From contig JAEWIZ010000019.1 of assembly GCA_023386815.1 (NCBI GenBank), positions 248,001 through 312,000 of the forward strand: 64,000 nucleotides of DNA, in the 5' to 3' direction. The notes under the pieces are model-generated. The model saw nothing but the letters and a program-made list of their open reading frames with translations. It ran no database searches and was not told where the DNA came from. Shown here piece after piece: positions 8,428 to 16,909 of the stretch; the stretch's first letter is position 1; each line of letters begins with the position of its first letter. Made by a program: the position numbers and the translations under genes. The stretch is from Bacillota bacterium. GTDB taxonomy: Bacteria; Bacillota; Clostridia; Lachnospirales; Lachnospiraceae.

Positions 8428-9191
8428 AAGGCACAGTAAATCATATGAAGGAAGACAAATTTAATATTGGTAATCAAGAGCAGCAAATCAAACCCTATAA
8501 GAAGGATGCAGACTATTCCTACACCTTAGGCGCTTTTCCAACCTATGAGTTGATTAAATCGAAACCGAATGAGGTTAAAAAGGTGCTTGTTGATACGAGC
8601 TTTACTGACCAGGAACATCTAAAAAGCCTGTGCCAGCAGTATCAGATTCCTATTGAATATAATAATAAGCTGATTACAAAGCTTAGTGACAAAGAAAACT
8701 GTTATGTAGCAGGGATTTTTGAAAAATATAGTTGTACTATGAGAGCGGATAAGCCGCATATTGTATTAGTAAATCCAAGCAATATGGGGAACCTGGGAAC
8801 GATTCTTCGAACCGCTGTGGGATTTGGAATTTATGATGTTGCCATAATTTTACCGGGAGCCGATATCTATAATCCAAAGACGGTTCGAGCGTCCATGGGT
8901 GCCTTATTTAAATTAAATATTCATCTTTATGAATCTTATGACGAATACCGTCAGGAATTTCCGCAGCATGAGGTGTTTACCTTTATGTTGAATGGAGAAA
9001 AAACTCTGACTCTGCAGGATTGCCCCAAGGCAGAACTTTTTGCTCTGGTTTTCGGCAATGAAGCAACTGGGTTGGATGACTCCTTTTTAACAGCGGGAAC
9101 CAGTATCTTCATTCCCCAGTCACCGGATGTGGATTCTTTAAACTTGACCATAGCCGTAGGGATAGGAGCATATGCGTTTATGAACCGGTAA
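8424..9191 (+). CDS. SpoU/TrmH-family RNA 2'-O-methyltransferase
   Basis: A 255-residue SPOUT-class methylase. The C-terminal half has the three knot motifs: NPSNMGNLGTILRTAVGFG, LVFGNEATGLDD and IPQSPDVDSLNLTIAVGIG. It methylates a ribose in tRNA or rRNA with S-adenosylmethionine; the exact position is not evident. The N-terminal 80 residues are a less conserved substrate-binding part. The TTG at 8424 overlaps the degV stop and has GAAGAGAAGG ahead of it; the ATG at 8445 is an alternative with a poorer site. Confidence 0.86.
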   Translation: MKGTVNHMKEDKFNIGNQEQQIKPYKKDADYSYTLGAFPTYELIKSKPNEVKKVLVDTSFTDQEHLKSLCQQYQIPIEYNNKLITKLSDKENCYVAGIFEKYSCTMRADKPHIVLVNPSNMGNLGTILRTAVGFGIYDVAIILPGADIYNPKTVRASMGALFKLNIHLYESYDEYRQEFPQHEVFTFMLNGEKTLTLQDCPKAELFALVFGNEATGLDDSFLTAGTSIFIPQSPDVDSLNLTIAVGIGAYAFMNR

Positions 9192-9218
9192 CGTCTTAAG
9201 GGCGAAATGGAGGAGCGT

Positions 9219-10502
9219 ATGAAACTAAGTTACAAACGAACTTTTTTTATTGGTCTTGCGTTTATGTCAATCTGTGCCTTTTGGCAAATGTATGATAATA
9301 TCATTCCGTTGATGTTAAAAAATACATTTCATTTAGGGGAGACCGTTACCGGTATCGTCATGGCAATGGATAATGTTCTGGCTCTATTTTTATTGCCGAT
9401 TTTTGGAGCTTTTTCAGACAGAGTGAATACTCCCCTTGGTAAAAGGACGCCCTTCATTTTGATAGGGACGATTATCGCTGTCATATCAATGACCTTCATA
9501 CCAATCGCAGATAAGATTGGAAATATGGTCTTATTTCTGGTGTTTCTAGCTGTGGTACTGGTTGCCATGGGATCTTATCGTTCTCCGGCGGTTGCTTTAA
9601 TGCCGGATTTAACTCCCAAGCCTTTACGAAGTAAAGCAAATTCTATCATAAATCTGATGGGAGCAATTGGTGGCGTATATACACTAATCATGATTAAGCT
9701 GTTGGTTAGGGAAGATTCAGCTAGCTATATGCCATTATTTCTAGCCATTTCAGCAATTATGGTATTCGCCGTCATTCTCCTGCTTATAACTATTTCTGAA
9801 AAGAAGCTTTCTATGAATATAAGCCTAGAGGATGGGCTTGAAAAAGAACATCTGGAAGATAGGAAGGATCATTCTTCAGAGAATAAGATGCCAAAAGAGG
9901 TTAGAAGAAGCTTTGTTTTTATACTGCTGTCGATATTCTTATGGTTTTTTGCTTATAATGCTGTTACAACAGCTTACTCCAGATACACTCAACAGGTATG
10001 GGGATTAGATAAGGCTGGATTTACCGATTCTCTGCTTGTGGCAACGATTGCTGCTATCATAAGTTACATACCCATTGGGATTATTGCCAGTCTAATCGGA
10101 AGAAAGAAAACCATACTTGCAGGAATTATCATGATGACGGCTTCCTATGTAAGCGGGGCTTTCTTTATTGAGTACTCCGCCTGGATTAATGTAGTCTTCG
10201 CCTTTACTGGAATTGGTTGGGCAGCAATTAATGTAAATTCTTATCCCATGGTAGTGGAGATGTGTAAGGGTTCTGATATTGGAAAATATACAGGTATGTA
10301 CTATACCTTTTCTATGTCCTCACAGATTTTGACACCGATTGTATCCGGTGCGTTATTAGAATATGTTTCCTATCGAACCTTATTCCCGTATGCAATTATC
10401 TTCTCCCTTGCTTCCCTATGCACCATGTTGGTTGTGAAGCATGGTGATTCAAAACCGCCTAAGAAAAAAGATGTCATGGAAAATTTTGATACCACGGACT
10501 AA
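9219..10502 (+). CDS. MFS transporter (SLC45/GPH-like)
   Basis: A 427-residue carrier with 12 predicted membrane helices. The loop GAFSDRVNTPLGKRTPFI after helices 2-3 is characteristic of the SLC45/sugar-cation-symporter branch of the major facilitator superfamily. It most likely moves sugars or glycosides, which is inference. A charged cytosolic loop (about residues 205-235) splits the two six-helix halves. The ATG at 9219 is chosen over 9207 since GGAGG lies 5 bases before it. It follows the methyltransferase by under 30 bp and precedes the phosphodiesterase gene by about 20 bp. Confidence 0.85.
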   Translation: MKLSYKRTFFIGLAFMSICAFWQMYDNIIPLMLKNTFHLGETVTGIVMAMDNVLALFLLPIFGAFSDRVNTPLGKRTPFILIGTIIAVISMTFIPIADKIGNMVLFLVFLAVVLVAMGSYRSPAVALMPDLTPKPLRSKANSIINLMGAIGGVYTLIMIKLLVREDSASYMPLFLAISAIMVFAVILLLITISEKKLSMNISLEDGLEKEHLEDRKDHSSENKMPKEVRRSFVFILLSIFLWFFAYNAVTTAYSRYTQQVWGLDKAGFTDSLLVATIAAIISYIPIGIIASLIGRKKTILAGIIMMTASYVSGAFFIEYSAWINVVFAFTGIGWAAINVNSYPMVVEMCKGSDIGKYTGMYYTFSMSSQILTPIVSGALLEYVSYRTLFPYAIIFSLASLCTMLVVKHGDSKPPKKKDVMENFDTTD

Positions 10503-10521
10503 AGAGAGGGGCGTTTCATAA

Positions 10522-11349
10522 TTGTTAGAAACATTACTGGTTGTTTTGTTTGTAATCGTTGCAATCTATTTCCTGGCTATTATCCCAAAGCTTAAGCGAA
10601 ATCCAAGGAGTGATCAATTAAATGGCTGGTTATATGCTCACCGAGGTTTGCATGATAACAACTCAGATGCACCGGAGAATTCCTTAAAGGCCTTTCAAAA
10701 TGCTGTTGAGCAGGGCTATGGAATTGAGTTGGATGTTCAATTGACAAAGGATTTGGTTGCTGTTGTATTGCATGATTATAATTTAAGACGGGCTTGTGGT
10801 AAGGAAGTGAAAGTTGCGGAGCTTACCTATGATGAGCTGTCAAAGTATACGTTATTTCAATCTAAGGAGAAAATCCCTACGTTACGTGAGGTGCTTGATC
10901 TGGTGGGGGGGAAAGTTCCTTTAATTGTTGAACTTAAGATACCTTGGACTGCTGGTGCCCTGTGCACTGTGGTGGCAGAGCTGCTAAGAAACTATAAGGG
11001 ATTATATTGCATTGAATCCTTTAATCCTTTTGGATTGATTTGGTATAAACAGCACCAGCCTGAGGTAGTTCGGGGGCAGCTGGCAACAGATTTTATCAAA
11101 GAAAAGGTTGCTGGTAATAAGCTTCAATATTTTATGTTAAAGCATCTATTACTAAATTTTTTATCCAAGCCGGATTTTATCGCATATCATCATGTCTATA
11201 AAACGGGGTTGTCCTTTACGATTTGCAGAAAGCTGTTTCGTGTAAAAACAGTAGCCTGGACAATACAGTCTCAGGAGGAGCTGGATCGCTGTAAGGACTA
11301 CTATGAGTTGTTTATATTTGACAGCTTTATTCCTAATGTAAAATCGTAG
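10522..11349 (+). CDS. Glycerophosphodiester phosphodiesterase family protein
   Basis: A 275-residue enzyme with an N-terminal membrane helix (residues 2-20) and a GDPD TIM barrel. AHRGLHDNNSDAPENSLKAF has the catalytic His-Arg and the metal-binding Glu; ELDVQLTKDLVAVVLHD has the second metal Glu-Asp pair and general acid His. It hydrolyses glycerophosphodiesters from lipids or teichoic acid to glycerol 3-phosphate. Start is TTG with GAGAGGGG about 11 bases upstream. Likely the last gene of the degV-to-GDPD run. Confidence 0.87.
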   Translation: MLETLLVVLFVIVAIYFLAIIPKLKRNPRSDQLNGWLYAHRGLHDNNSDAPENSLKAFQNAVEQGYGIELDVQLTKDLVAVVLHDYNLRRACGKEVKVAELTYDELSKYTLFQSKEKIPTLREVLDLVGGKVPLIVELKIPWTAGALCTVVAELLRNYKGLYCIESFNPFGLIWYKQHQPEVVRGQLATDFIKEKVAGNKLQYFMLKHLLLNFLSKPDFIAYHHVYKTGLSFTICRKLFRVKTVAWTIQSQEELDRCKDYYELFIFDSFIPNVKS

Positions 11350-11503
11350 AAAATAAAAACGGCAAGGTCTTCAAAAGCAAAAGCAAGAGCACATATTAGG
11401 TAAGAGGATACAAAAGGCAATACCTATTCGATCAAGAGTTAAAAAAAGCAAGGGTTGTAGAAACAGGAATATTTAAAAAAGAGATATGATAACAAAGAGG
11501 ATG

Positions 11504-11555
11504 AGGATTAAAATTTCTGCTTATATTGGCCAGGAATTTTAATCCTTATTTGTGT
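11504..11555 (+). terminator. Terminator in the GDPD-hydrolase interval
   Basis: AGGATTAAAATT and AATTTTAATCCT form a perfect 12-bp stem around a 19-base loop, followed by a T-rich tail (TATTTGTGTTTT). The rest of this 285-bp interval is purine-rich and holds nothing else recognisable. Confidence 0.65.
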
Positions 11556-11634
11556 TTTGGATTCGTTTTTTACTGTATAAGAATAATTTCTTTGGAGATG
11601 ATTTACTTCATAAGAATGAAAAGGACGTGAAGTA

Positions 11635-12522
11635 ATGATAAAGTTTATAATAATTTGTTTGTTTGAATGCCTATGGTGTCTGTCAAATTTGATTGTTAAA
11701 CCCAGAAAATTAACCTATCAAAAGGGTTTGGAACTAGAGTTCAGCAGCCATAATATAGATGCCGAAGCTTATCATAATATTAAGAAAAAGTATTTTAAAA
11801 TCACCTCGGATTATGGATATAAGCTATCCTGTGAATTTATTGAATGCCCGGATAATGCTGATAAAAGAATCGTTATCTTTTGTCATGGTTTTGGCTATGC
11901 AAGATATGGTTGTATTAAATATATTGATTTCTTTTTAAGCATTGGATACTCGGTGTTCATGTATGATCACCGAAATCACGGAGAAAGCGGAAAAGCTCTC
12001 ACCTCCATGGGATTTTACGAACGGTACGATCTGGTTAGAGCGGTTGATTGGTGCTATGAAAATTATGGGTCTGACTGTAAGGTGGTAACTCATGGAGAAT
12101 CCATGGGTGCTGCAACCGTGCTATTGCATCTTGGTATCGATAAGAGAGTGAGGTGTGCCATTGCAGATTGTGCCTACTCCGATTTAACGGAGCTACTAAG
12201 ACATCAGCTTAAGCAGTTTTATCATCTACCGGGCTGTCTTATTCCTATTGTTGGCCAATTGACATATCTGCGTGCTGGTTTTCGCTACCGGCAGGTATCT
12301 CCGATTATGGTAGTAAGAAAAGTGGAAACACCGATTTTATTTATCCATGGAAAGATTGACAATATGGTGCCTTGTATGATGTCTAAGAAAATGTATCGGG
12401 TGAAAAGGGATAAGAAGGCTATTTATCTGGTGGCAAAGGCACGTCATGCAGATAGCTATATGACAAATAAGGAAGGGTATGAGAAACGGGTGAAGGAGTT
12501 TCTTGAAAAATATGTAAGGTAG
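11635..12522 (+). CDS. Alpha/beta hydrolase, membrane-anchored
   Basis: A 295-residue hydrolase of the YqkD/FrsA-like group. An N-terminal hydrophobic stretch (residues 2-20) can serve as membrane anchor. FCHGFGYARYG is the oxyanion loop, HGESMGAAT holds the nucleophile Ser, GKIDNMVP the catalytic Asp and KARHADSY the His. Probably an esterase or peptidase; the substrate is unknown. AGGACGTGAAGTA precedes the ATG. The last five codons and the stop lie inside a three-copy 27-28 bp tandem repeat. Confidence 0.86.
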   Translation: MIKFIIICLFECLWCLSNLIVKPRKLTYQKGLELEFSSHNIDAEAYHNIKKKYFKITSDYGYKLSCEFIECPDNADKRIVIFCHGFGYARYGCIKYIDFFLSIGYSVFMYDHRNHGESGKALTSMGFYERYDLVRAVDWCYENYGSDCKVVTHGESMGAATVLLHLGIDKRVRCAIADCAYSDLTELLRHQLKQFYHLPGCLIPIVGQLTYLRAGFRYRQVSPIMVVRKVETPILFIHGKIDNMVPCMMSKKMYRVKRDKKAIYLVAKARHADSYMTNKEGYEKRVKEFLEKYVR

Positions 12523-12588
12523 AGTTGGTTCATGAAAAATGTAAGGCAGATTTGCTTCATGAAAATATGAAATTAGAGCTGATCCGTG
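12507..12588 (+). repeat. Three-copy degenerate 27-28 bp tandem repeat across the hydrolase stop codon
   Basis: Units at 12507-12534, 12535-12561 and 12562-12588. Each starts AAAA(A/T)ATG, has a central (G/T)AGA or CAGA and ends in a version of TTCATG (third copy CCGTG). The first unit encodes the C terminus of the hydrolase. Confidence 0.7.
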
Positions 12589-12630
12589 AAAACGAGAGAC
12601 CTGAATCATGTAAATGATGCAGGCCTCTCG
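12587..12630 (-). terminator. Terminator of argG
   Basis: CGAGAG and CCTG on one side pair with CAGG and CTCTCG on the other, with CAT/ATG in the centre. On the minus strand the stem is followed by TTTTC, so it works best for argG; it may also stop the plus-strand hydrolase transcript. Confidence 0.7.
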
Positions 12631-12742
12631 ATATATGCTATGTTCTTATCTATTTATGATAGCATTTAATTCTACTCCATTTGTGGTTAGGGTGTTAAAC
12701 TTAACCTATACTACTATGATGGAAAAGAAGAAGTGACTAAAT

Positions 12743-13960
12743 TTATTTATCTTGATTTTCCACAGCCGCCATCTTCAGTGCACGAACCTTTAAGGATAAA
12801 CCAAAGAGATTGATGAAGCCCTCCGCATCCTGATGGTTATATAGATCACCGGTTGTAAAGGAAGCAATGCTCTCATTATATAAGGAGTAGGGTGAGGTAG
12901 TACCTTGTTTTATGATATTTCCCTTGTACAACTTTAATTTAACTTCGCCAGTCACATATTCCTGAGTTACATCAACGAATGCCTGGTAAGCTTCCCTTAG
13001 TGGAGTAAACCATTTTCCTTCATATACGATATCAGCGAAACGATTAGCCACTTCTTTTTTTGCAGTAAGCGTTGCGCGGTCAAGGATTAATTCTTCCAGC
13101 TGTGTATGTGCTTCCATCAAAATGGTACCGCCTGGAGTCTCATATACTCCACGAGATTTCATACCTACGACACGGTTCTCTACGATATCTACGATACCAA
13201 CACCATGCTTTCCACCGATGGTATTTAATTCCTTGATTATATCAGTTGCTGACATTTTTTTGCCGTTAAGAGCCGTAGGTATACCTTTTTCAAAGGATAG
13301 GCTAAGAGATTCACCTTCATCCGGAGCTTTTTCCGGAGCTACACCAAGTACTAATAAGTGGTCATAGTTTGGTGCATTTGCCGGATCCTCAAGCTCAAGA
13401 CCTTCATGGCTGATGTGCCATAAGTTACGGTCACGGGAATAACTGTTGTCAACAGAGAAAGGTAAATGGATACCATGCTTCTCGCAATATTCAATCTCTT
13501 CCTCACGGGAGGACATAGTCCAGATTCTCCAAGGAGCTATAATCTTAAGATCAGGAGCAAGTGCTTTGATGGTTAACTCAAAACGTACCTGATCATTGCC
13601 TTTGCCGGTAGCACCGTGACAGATAGCGGTAGCGCCTTCTGTTCTAGCGATTTCTACAAGTCTTTTAGCTATCACGGGACGTGCCATGGAAGTACCTAGT
13701 AAATATTTGTTTTCATATACTGCGTTTGCTTTCACGCAGGGTACAACATAATCATCTACAAATTCCTCAACAACGTCCTCAATGTATAATTTAGTTGCAC
13801 CGGATAATGCTGCTTTTTCCTCTAGACCGTCAAGCTCGTTGCCCTGGCCGACATCGATGCATACACATACAACATCATAATCATAGTTTTCCTTTAACCA
13901 AGGGATGATAGCGGTAGTATCAAGACCACCGGAATAAGCAAGAATAACTTTTTCTTTCAT
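12743..13960 (-). CDS. argG: Argininosuccinate synthase
   Basis: The 405-residue enzyme joins citrulline and aspartate with ATP, the penultimate step of arginine synthesis. AYSGGLDTT at residues 8-16 is the ATP pyrophosphatase P-loop, and GATGKGNDQVRFE is the citrulline/aspartate-binding block; the length is normal. AGGAGGT lies 7 bases before the ATG. argH is not adjacent. It is transcribed away from maf and the argJBD operon but has a matching promoter and ArgR-like box at 14101-14137. Confidence 0.96.
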   Translation of the reverse strand: MKEKVILAYSGGLDTTAIIPWLKENYDYDVVCVCIDVGQGNELDGLEEKAALSGATKLYIEDVVEEFVDDYVVPCVKANAVYENKYLLGTSMARPVIAKRLVEIARTEGATAICHGATGKGNDQVRFELTIKALAPDLKIIAPWRIWTMSSREEEIEYCEKHGIHLPFSVDNSYSRDRNLWHISHEGLELEDPANAPNYDHLLVLGVAPEKAPDEGESLSLSFEKGIPTALNGKKMSATDIIKELNTIGGKHGVGIVDIVENRVVGMKSRGVYETPGGTILMEAHTQLEELILDRATLTAKKEVANRFADIVYEGKWFTPLREAYQAFVDVTQEYVTGEVKLKLYKGNIIKQGTTSPYSLYNESIASFTTGDLYNHQDAEGFINLFGLSLKVRALKMAAVENQDK

Positions 13961-14100
13961 ATCTGTTACCTCCTAAATTTATTATCTTTTTTATAAACAG
14001 AGTTGTTTCTAACTGCTGATTAAGACACGGTTGATATGTCTTACATTGGATGATGGAAGCCTGGTAGTAAAGTATGTAACTGGAGTGGCTCCCACTAATA

Positions 14101-14118
14101 TGTGATTAAATATACAAC
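14101..14118 (-). promoter_or_regulatory. Putative ArgR (ARG) box of argG
   Basis: On the minus strand GTTGTATATTTAATCACA matches 16 of 18 positions of the general ARG-box pattern TNTGNATWWWWATNCANA. It covers the -10 element of the argG promoter, where a repressor would block RNA polymerase. The same arrangement occurs before the GNAT-argJBD operon. Confidence 0.5.
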
Positions 14119-14137
14119 ATATTTTATTATTATGCAA
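14109..14137 (-). promoter_or_regulatory. Candidate argG promoter
   Basis: TTGCAT, a 17-base spacer and TATATT on the minus strand, about 150 bp upstream of the argG start. The -35 sequence and spacing are identical to those of the GNAT-argJBD promoter. The leader between it and the start shows no T-box. Confidence 0.5.
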
Positions 14138-14303
14138 TAGGGAATTTGATAAAAGTATAAAAAATCTGCATGAGATTTTCTTATCTTCATTCTTGGTTTA
14201 TACAAAGGGAGGAGAATTCAATCAGTATTTCCTCGGATTTTCTCACATTTTCTCGTATTTACTTATAAAAGATAAACTTTATACAGTAAATTCTCTGTAT
14301 GTA

Positions 14304-14331
14304 TTTACATGATATTTATAACTATTATAAT
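14304..14331 (+). promoter_or_regulatory. Candidate maf promoter
   Basis: TTTACA, a 16-base spacer and a perfect TATAAT, about 120 bp before the maf start. Confidence 0.55.
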
Positions 14332-14449
14332 GAAAGTAATGGTTTAAATACCTTAATACAAAAAAAGAGAAGAGTTTTCAAAGATCTGTAGTTTAAACAC
14401 GATTGAGTTTAAGAAATCTAATATTTCAAAATAGAAAAGGAGAATGTTT

Positions 14450-15061
14450 ATGTATCAGATAATATTGGCGTCAGAATCACCAAGAAGAAAAGAAATTATG
14501 GATACCATGGGAATTCGTTATAAAGTAGTAACTTCTAATGTGGAAGAGGTGGTGGAGGAGACTGTGCCGGAAGAAATGGTACAAGCGATTGCCAGACTCA
14601 AGACGGATGAGGTACTAAAAAAACAGAAGCAGCTATATCCGGAGTACCAGGATGTTATTATTCTAGGTGCTGATACTATGGTTTTTTACGGGGATCATGC
14701 CCTTGGCAAACCCAAGGATGAACAGGATGCAATCAGGATGCTGAGTATGCTGTCAGAGGATTCTCATAATGTAATTACAGGCGTAAGTATCATTATTGCA
14801 AATAAATATGGCTTTGAAGAGCGGATATCCTTTGCAGTCAGCACCAAGGTAACGGTTCAACCACTTAGTTTAGAACAAATCCTGGATTATATTGCTACCG
14901 GCGAGCCCATGGATAAGGCAGGAGCTTACGCAATCCAAGGGAAGTTTGGTATATATATTAAGGAAATCACAGGCGATTATTATAATATCGTAGGCTTTCC
15001 CATCTCAAAGATAAATGAAGTATTGCTCCAAAAAGGTATTGATATAAAAAAATTAAAATAA
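14450..15061 (+). CDS. maf: Maf-family nucleoside triphosphate pyrophosphatase
   Basis: A 203-residue house-cleaning enzyme of the Maf/YhdE family, which hydrolyses dTTP/UTP or modified nucleotides to monophosphates. LASESPRRKEIM is the family's N-terminal phosphate-binding motif; GADTMV, GKPKDEQDA and DKAGAYAIQGKFG are the remaining catalytic blocks. The ATG at 14450 is preferred to 14444 because AAGGAG lies 7 bases before it. The arginine operon promoter starts four bases after its stop codon, so the two are separate units apart from readthrough. Confidence 0.9.
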   Translation: MYQIILASESPRRKEIMDTMGIRYKVVTSNVEEVVEETVPEEMVQAIARLKTDEVLKKQKQLYPEYQDVIILGADTMVFYGDHALGKPKDEQDAIRMLSMLSEDSHNVITGVSIIIANKYGFEERISFAVSTKVTVQPLSLEQILDYIATGEPMDKAGAYAIQGKFGIYIKEITGDYYNIVGFPISKINEVLLQKGIDIKKLK

Positions 15062-15064
15062 CTA

Positions 15065-15093
15065 TTGCATAAAATTAAATTCGGATGTATAAT
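15065..15093 (+). promoter_or_regulatory. Candidate promoter of the GNAT-argJBD operon
   Basis: TTGCAT, a 17-base spacer and a perfect TATAAT directly behind maf. It is the same -35 and spacing as the argG promoter. Confidence 0.6.
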
Positions 15094-15101
15094 TATAAAT
15101 A
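15084..15101 (+). promoter_or_regulatory. Putative ArgR (ARG) box of the GNAT-argJBD operon
   Basis: GATGTATAATTATAAATA matches 16 of 18 positions of TNTGNATWWWWATNCANA and covers the whole -10 element, as in argG. Confidence 0.5.
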
Positions 15102-15156
15102 ATTTTTATCCCAGATGGTTAATCCATCTATCTGGAGAGTCGGAGGTGAGAGTTTC

Positions 15157-15585
15157 TTGATACGTCTTTTTACGATGGAAGACTATGATGAAGTGTTTCA
15201 ATTATGGAAATCAACTCCAGGTATGGGGCTACGAAGTCTGGAGGATTCCAGAGAGGGAATCTTGAGATTTATGAATAGAAACCCAGGTACAAATTTCGTT
15301 GCAGTTGAAAATGGCCGTATTCTAGGGGCTATACTCAGCGGACATGACGGTAGACGCGGTTTTTTATACCATACTTGCGTTAAAGCTTGTCACCGGCGAA
15401 GATCCATTGGAAGAGAACTTGTAGAAAAAGTTGTGGAAGCGATGCAGCAGGAAGGTATTTTGAAACTATCCTTAGTGTGCTATTCGGAAAATGATTTGGG
15501 AAATCAATTCTGGGAAACTCTTGGTTGGAAAAGACGAGAAGAATTGTATTTTTATTCGCTTTCCATTCATGAGGGAGAAGAGTAG
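15157..15585 (+). CDS. GNAT N-acetyltransferase in the arginine operon
   Basis: A 142-residue single-domain acetyltransferase beginning IRLFTMEDYDEVFQLW, with RRRSIGRELVEKVV as the acetyl-CoA loop and NQFWETLGWKRRE as the C-terminal motif. Start set at TTG 15157: GGAGGTGA lies 7 bases before it and this gives the usual GNAT N terminus; upstream codons have no ribosome site. It is the first gene behind an ArgR-like box and is followed 40 bp later by argJ, so a role in arginine synthesis, possibly as an N-acetylglutamate synthase, is likely but unproven. Confidence 0.82.
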   Translation: MIRLFTMEDYDEVFQLWKSTPGMGLRSLEDSREGILRFMNRNPGTNFVAVENGRILGAILSGHDGRRGFLYHTCVKACHRRRSIGRELVEKVVEAMQQEGILKLSLVCYSENDLGNQFWETLGWKRREELYFYSLSIHEGEE

Positions 15586-15591
15586 AGTTAT

Positions 15592-15643
15592 CTGCAACCC
15601 AAAGTTTGCAGGTACCTAGAAAGGCATGGTTATTAAGATGAAG
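15592..15643 (+). promoter_or_regulatory. argJ leader hairpin shared with argD
   Basis: CTGC-AAC and GTT-t-GCAG form a bulged hairpin, followed by AGAAAGGCATGG and ATGAAG. About 41 of 52 positions match the segment at 17848-17898 before argD, including the hairpin geometry and both possible ATG codons. Confidence 0.65.
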
Positions 15644-16861
15644 ATAATTGATGGTGGAGTTACCGCAGCCCAGGGATTTGCAGCAGCTGGAGTCTATGCG
15701 GGAATTAAGAATAAGATTAAAAAGGATATGGCACTGGTCTATTCCAGTGTACCGGCAGCACATGCGGGAACCTATACAACGAATATGGTGAAGGCAGCAC
15801 CTGTAAAATGGGATATGAAGTTAACTAAGGAAAGTCCCTTTATTCAAGCAGTTGTATTAAATAGTGGTGTTGCAAATGCTTGTACCGGGGCAGAGGGCGA
15901 TATAAATAATGAATTGATGGCGAAAGCGGTAGCAGAGGCACTCAATATTCCATTGAATAGTGTTTATACCGCATCAACCGGAGTCATTGGTAAACAAATG
16001 CCAATTGATGTGATTTTGCAGGGTGTAAAATTATTAGCTTCAGAGCTGGGAGAAGATAGAGGGGCTGCAGCTGTGGCAGCAGAGGCAATCATGACTACAG
16101 ATACCTATTCGAAGGAATGTGCTGTTACCTTTACGGTAGAGGGCAAGGAGATTACAATCGGAGGCATGGCAAAGGGCTCTGGAATGATTCATCCTAATAT
16201 GGCTACAATGCTTGGTGTTGTAACAACAGATCTAGCTATTTCTAAGGAGTTATTGCAGGAAGCCTTAAGTGCGGATGTTAAAAAATCCTTCAATATGATC
16301 AGTGTTGATCGCGATACCTCCACGAATGATTCTCTATTATTGCTGGCAAATGGATTAGCAGGGAATACACCGATCACAGAGAAGAATAAAGATTATCAAG
16401 ATTTTTGCGAGGCATTAAATTATGTAACTACAAGCTTAGCTAAGAAAATGGCTGCCGACGGTGAAGGTGCCACCAAATTATTCGAGGTTCAGGTAATCAA
16501 CGCTCCTAGTGAGGAGGAAGCTGCAATATTAAGCAAGTCAGTCATCACCTCAAACCTGGTAAAATCAGCAGTATTCGGTAATGATGCAAACTGGGGAAGG
16601 ATCATCTGTGCGCTTGGCTATTCTGGCGTAAGCTTTGACCCGGACAAAGTGAAACTATTTATTGAAAGCGGGGATCAGAAACTTCAGCTTGTAGAAAATG
16701 GTATGGCTACGGACTACTCCGAAGAGGTCGCAACTGAAATTCTCTCAGGGAAAGAAGTAAAAGCAACCGCTGATCTGGGGGCTGGAACTGCCACCGCCAC
16801 CGCTTGGGGCTGTGATTTGACCTATGACTATGTCAAGATAAATGCAGACTACAGATCTTAA
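15626..16861 (+). CDS. argJ: Bifunctional glutamate N-acetyltransferase / ornithine acetyltransferase
   Basis: This 411-residue enzyme recycles the acetyl group from N-acetylornithine to glutamate, and in bifunctional forms also makes N-acetylglutamate from acetyl-CoA. It cleaves itself at the threonine of the MTTDT motif (residues 156-160) into alpha and beta chains. GGVTAAQGF near the start, NSGVANACTG and SVDRDTSTND are further ArgJ blocks. ATG 15626 sits only one base after GAAAGG, while ATG 15638 is 13 bases away, so the start is ambiguous in the same way as for argD. Second gene of the operon. No argC is in the window. Confidence 0.95.
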   Translation: MVIKMKIIDGGVTAAQGFAAAGVYAGIKNKIKKDMALVYSSVPAAHAGTYTTNMVKAAPVKWDMKLTKESPFIQAVVLNSGVANACTGAEGDINNELMAKAVAEALNIPLNSVYTASTGVIGKQMPIDVILQGVKLLASELGEDRGAAAVAAEAIMTTDTYSKECAVTFTVEGKEITIGGMAKGSGMIHPNMATMLGVVTTDLAISKELLQEALSADVKKSFNMISVDRDTSTNDSLLLLANGLAGNTPITEKNKDYQDFCEALNYVTTSLAKKMAADGEGATKLFEVQVINAPSEEEAAILSKSVITSNLVKSAVFGNDANWGRIICALGYSGVSFDPDKVKLFIESGDQKLQLVENGMATDYSEEVATEILSGKEVKATADLGAGTATATAWGCDLTYDYVKINADYRS

Positions 16862-16909
16862 AAATTGTTATAAAAAGAAAATCATTTAAGCCCCAGAAAG
16901 GAAAGATAA

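Noticed and set aside
13961..14108. argG leader considered for a T-box or other riboswitch
   Set aside because: No T-box sequence (GGTGGNACC) or terminator was found; the only signal is the promoter with ARG box further upstream.
15380..15763. Antisense open frame of 127 codons over the GNAT/argJ junction
   Set aside because: Overlaps two well-supported genes and the shared leader; no start signal.
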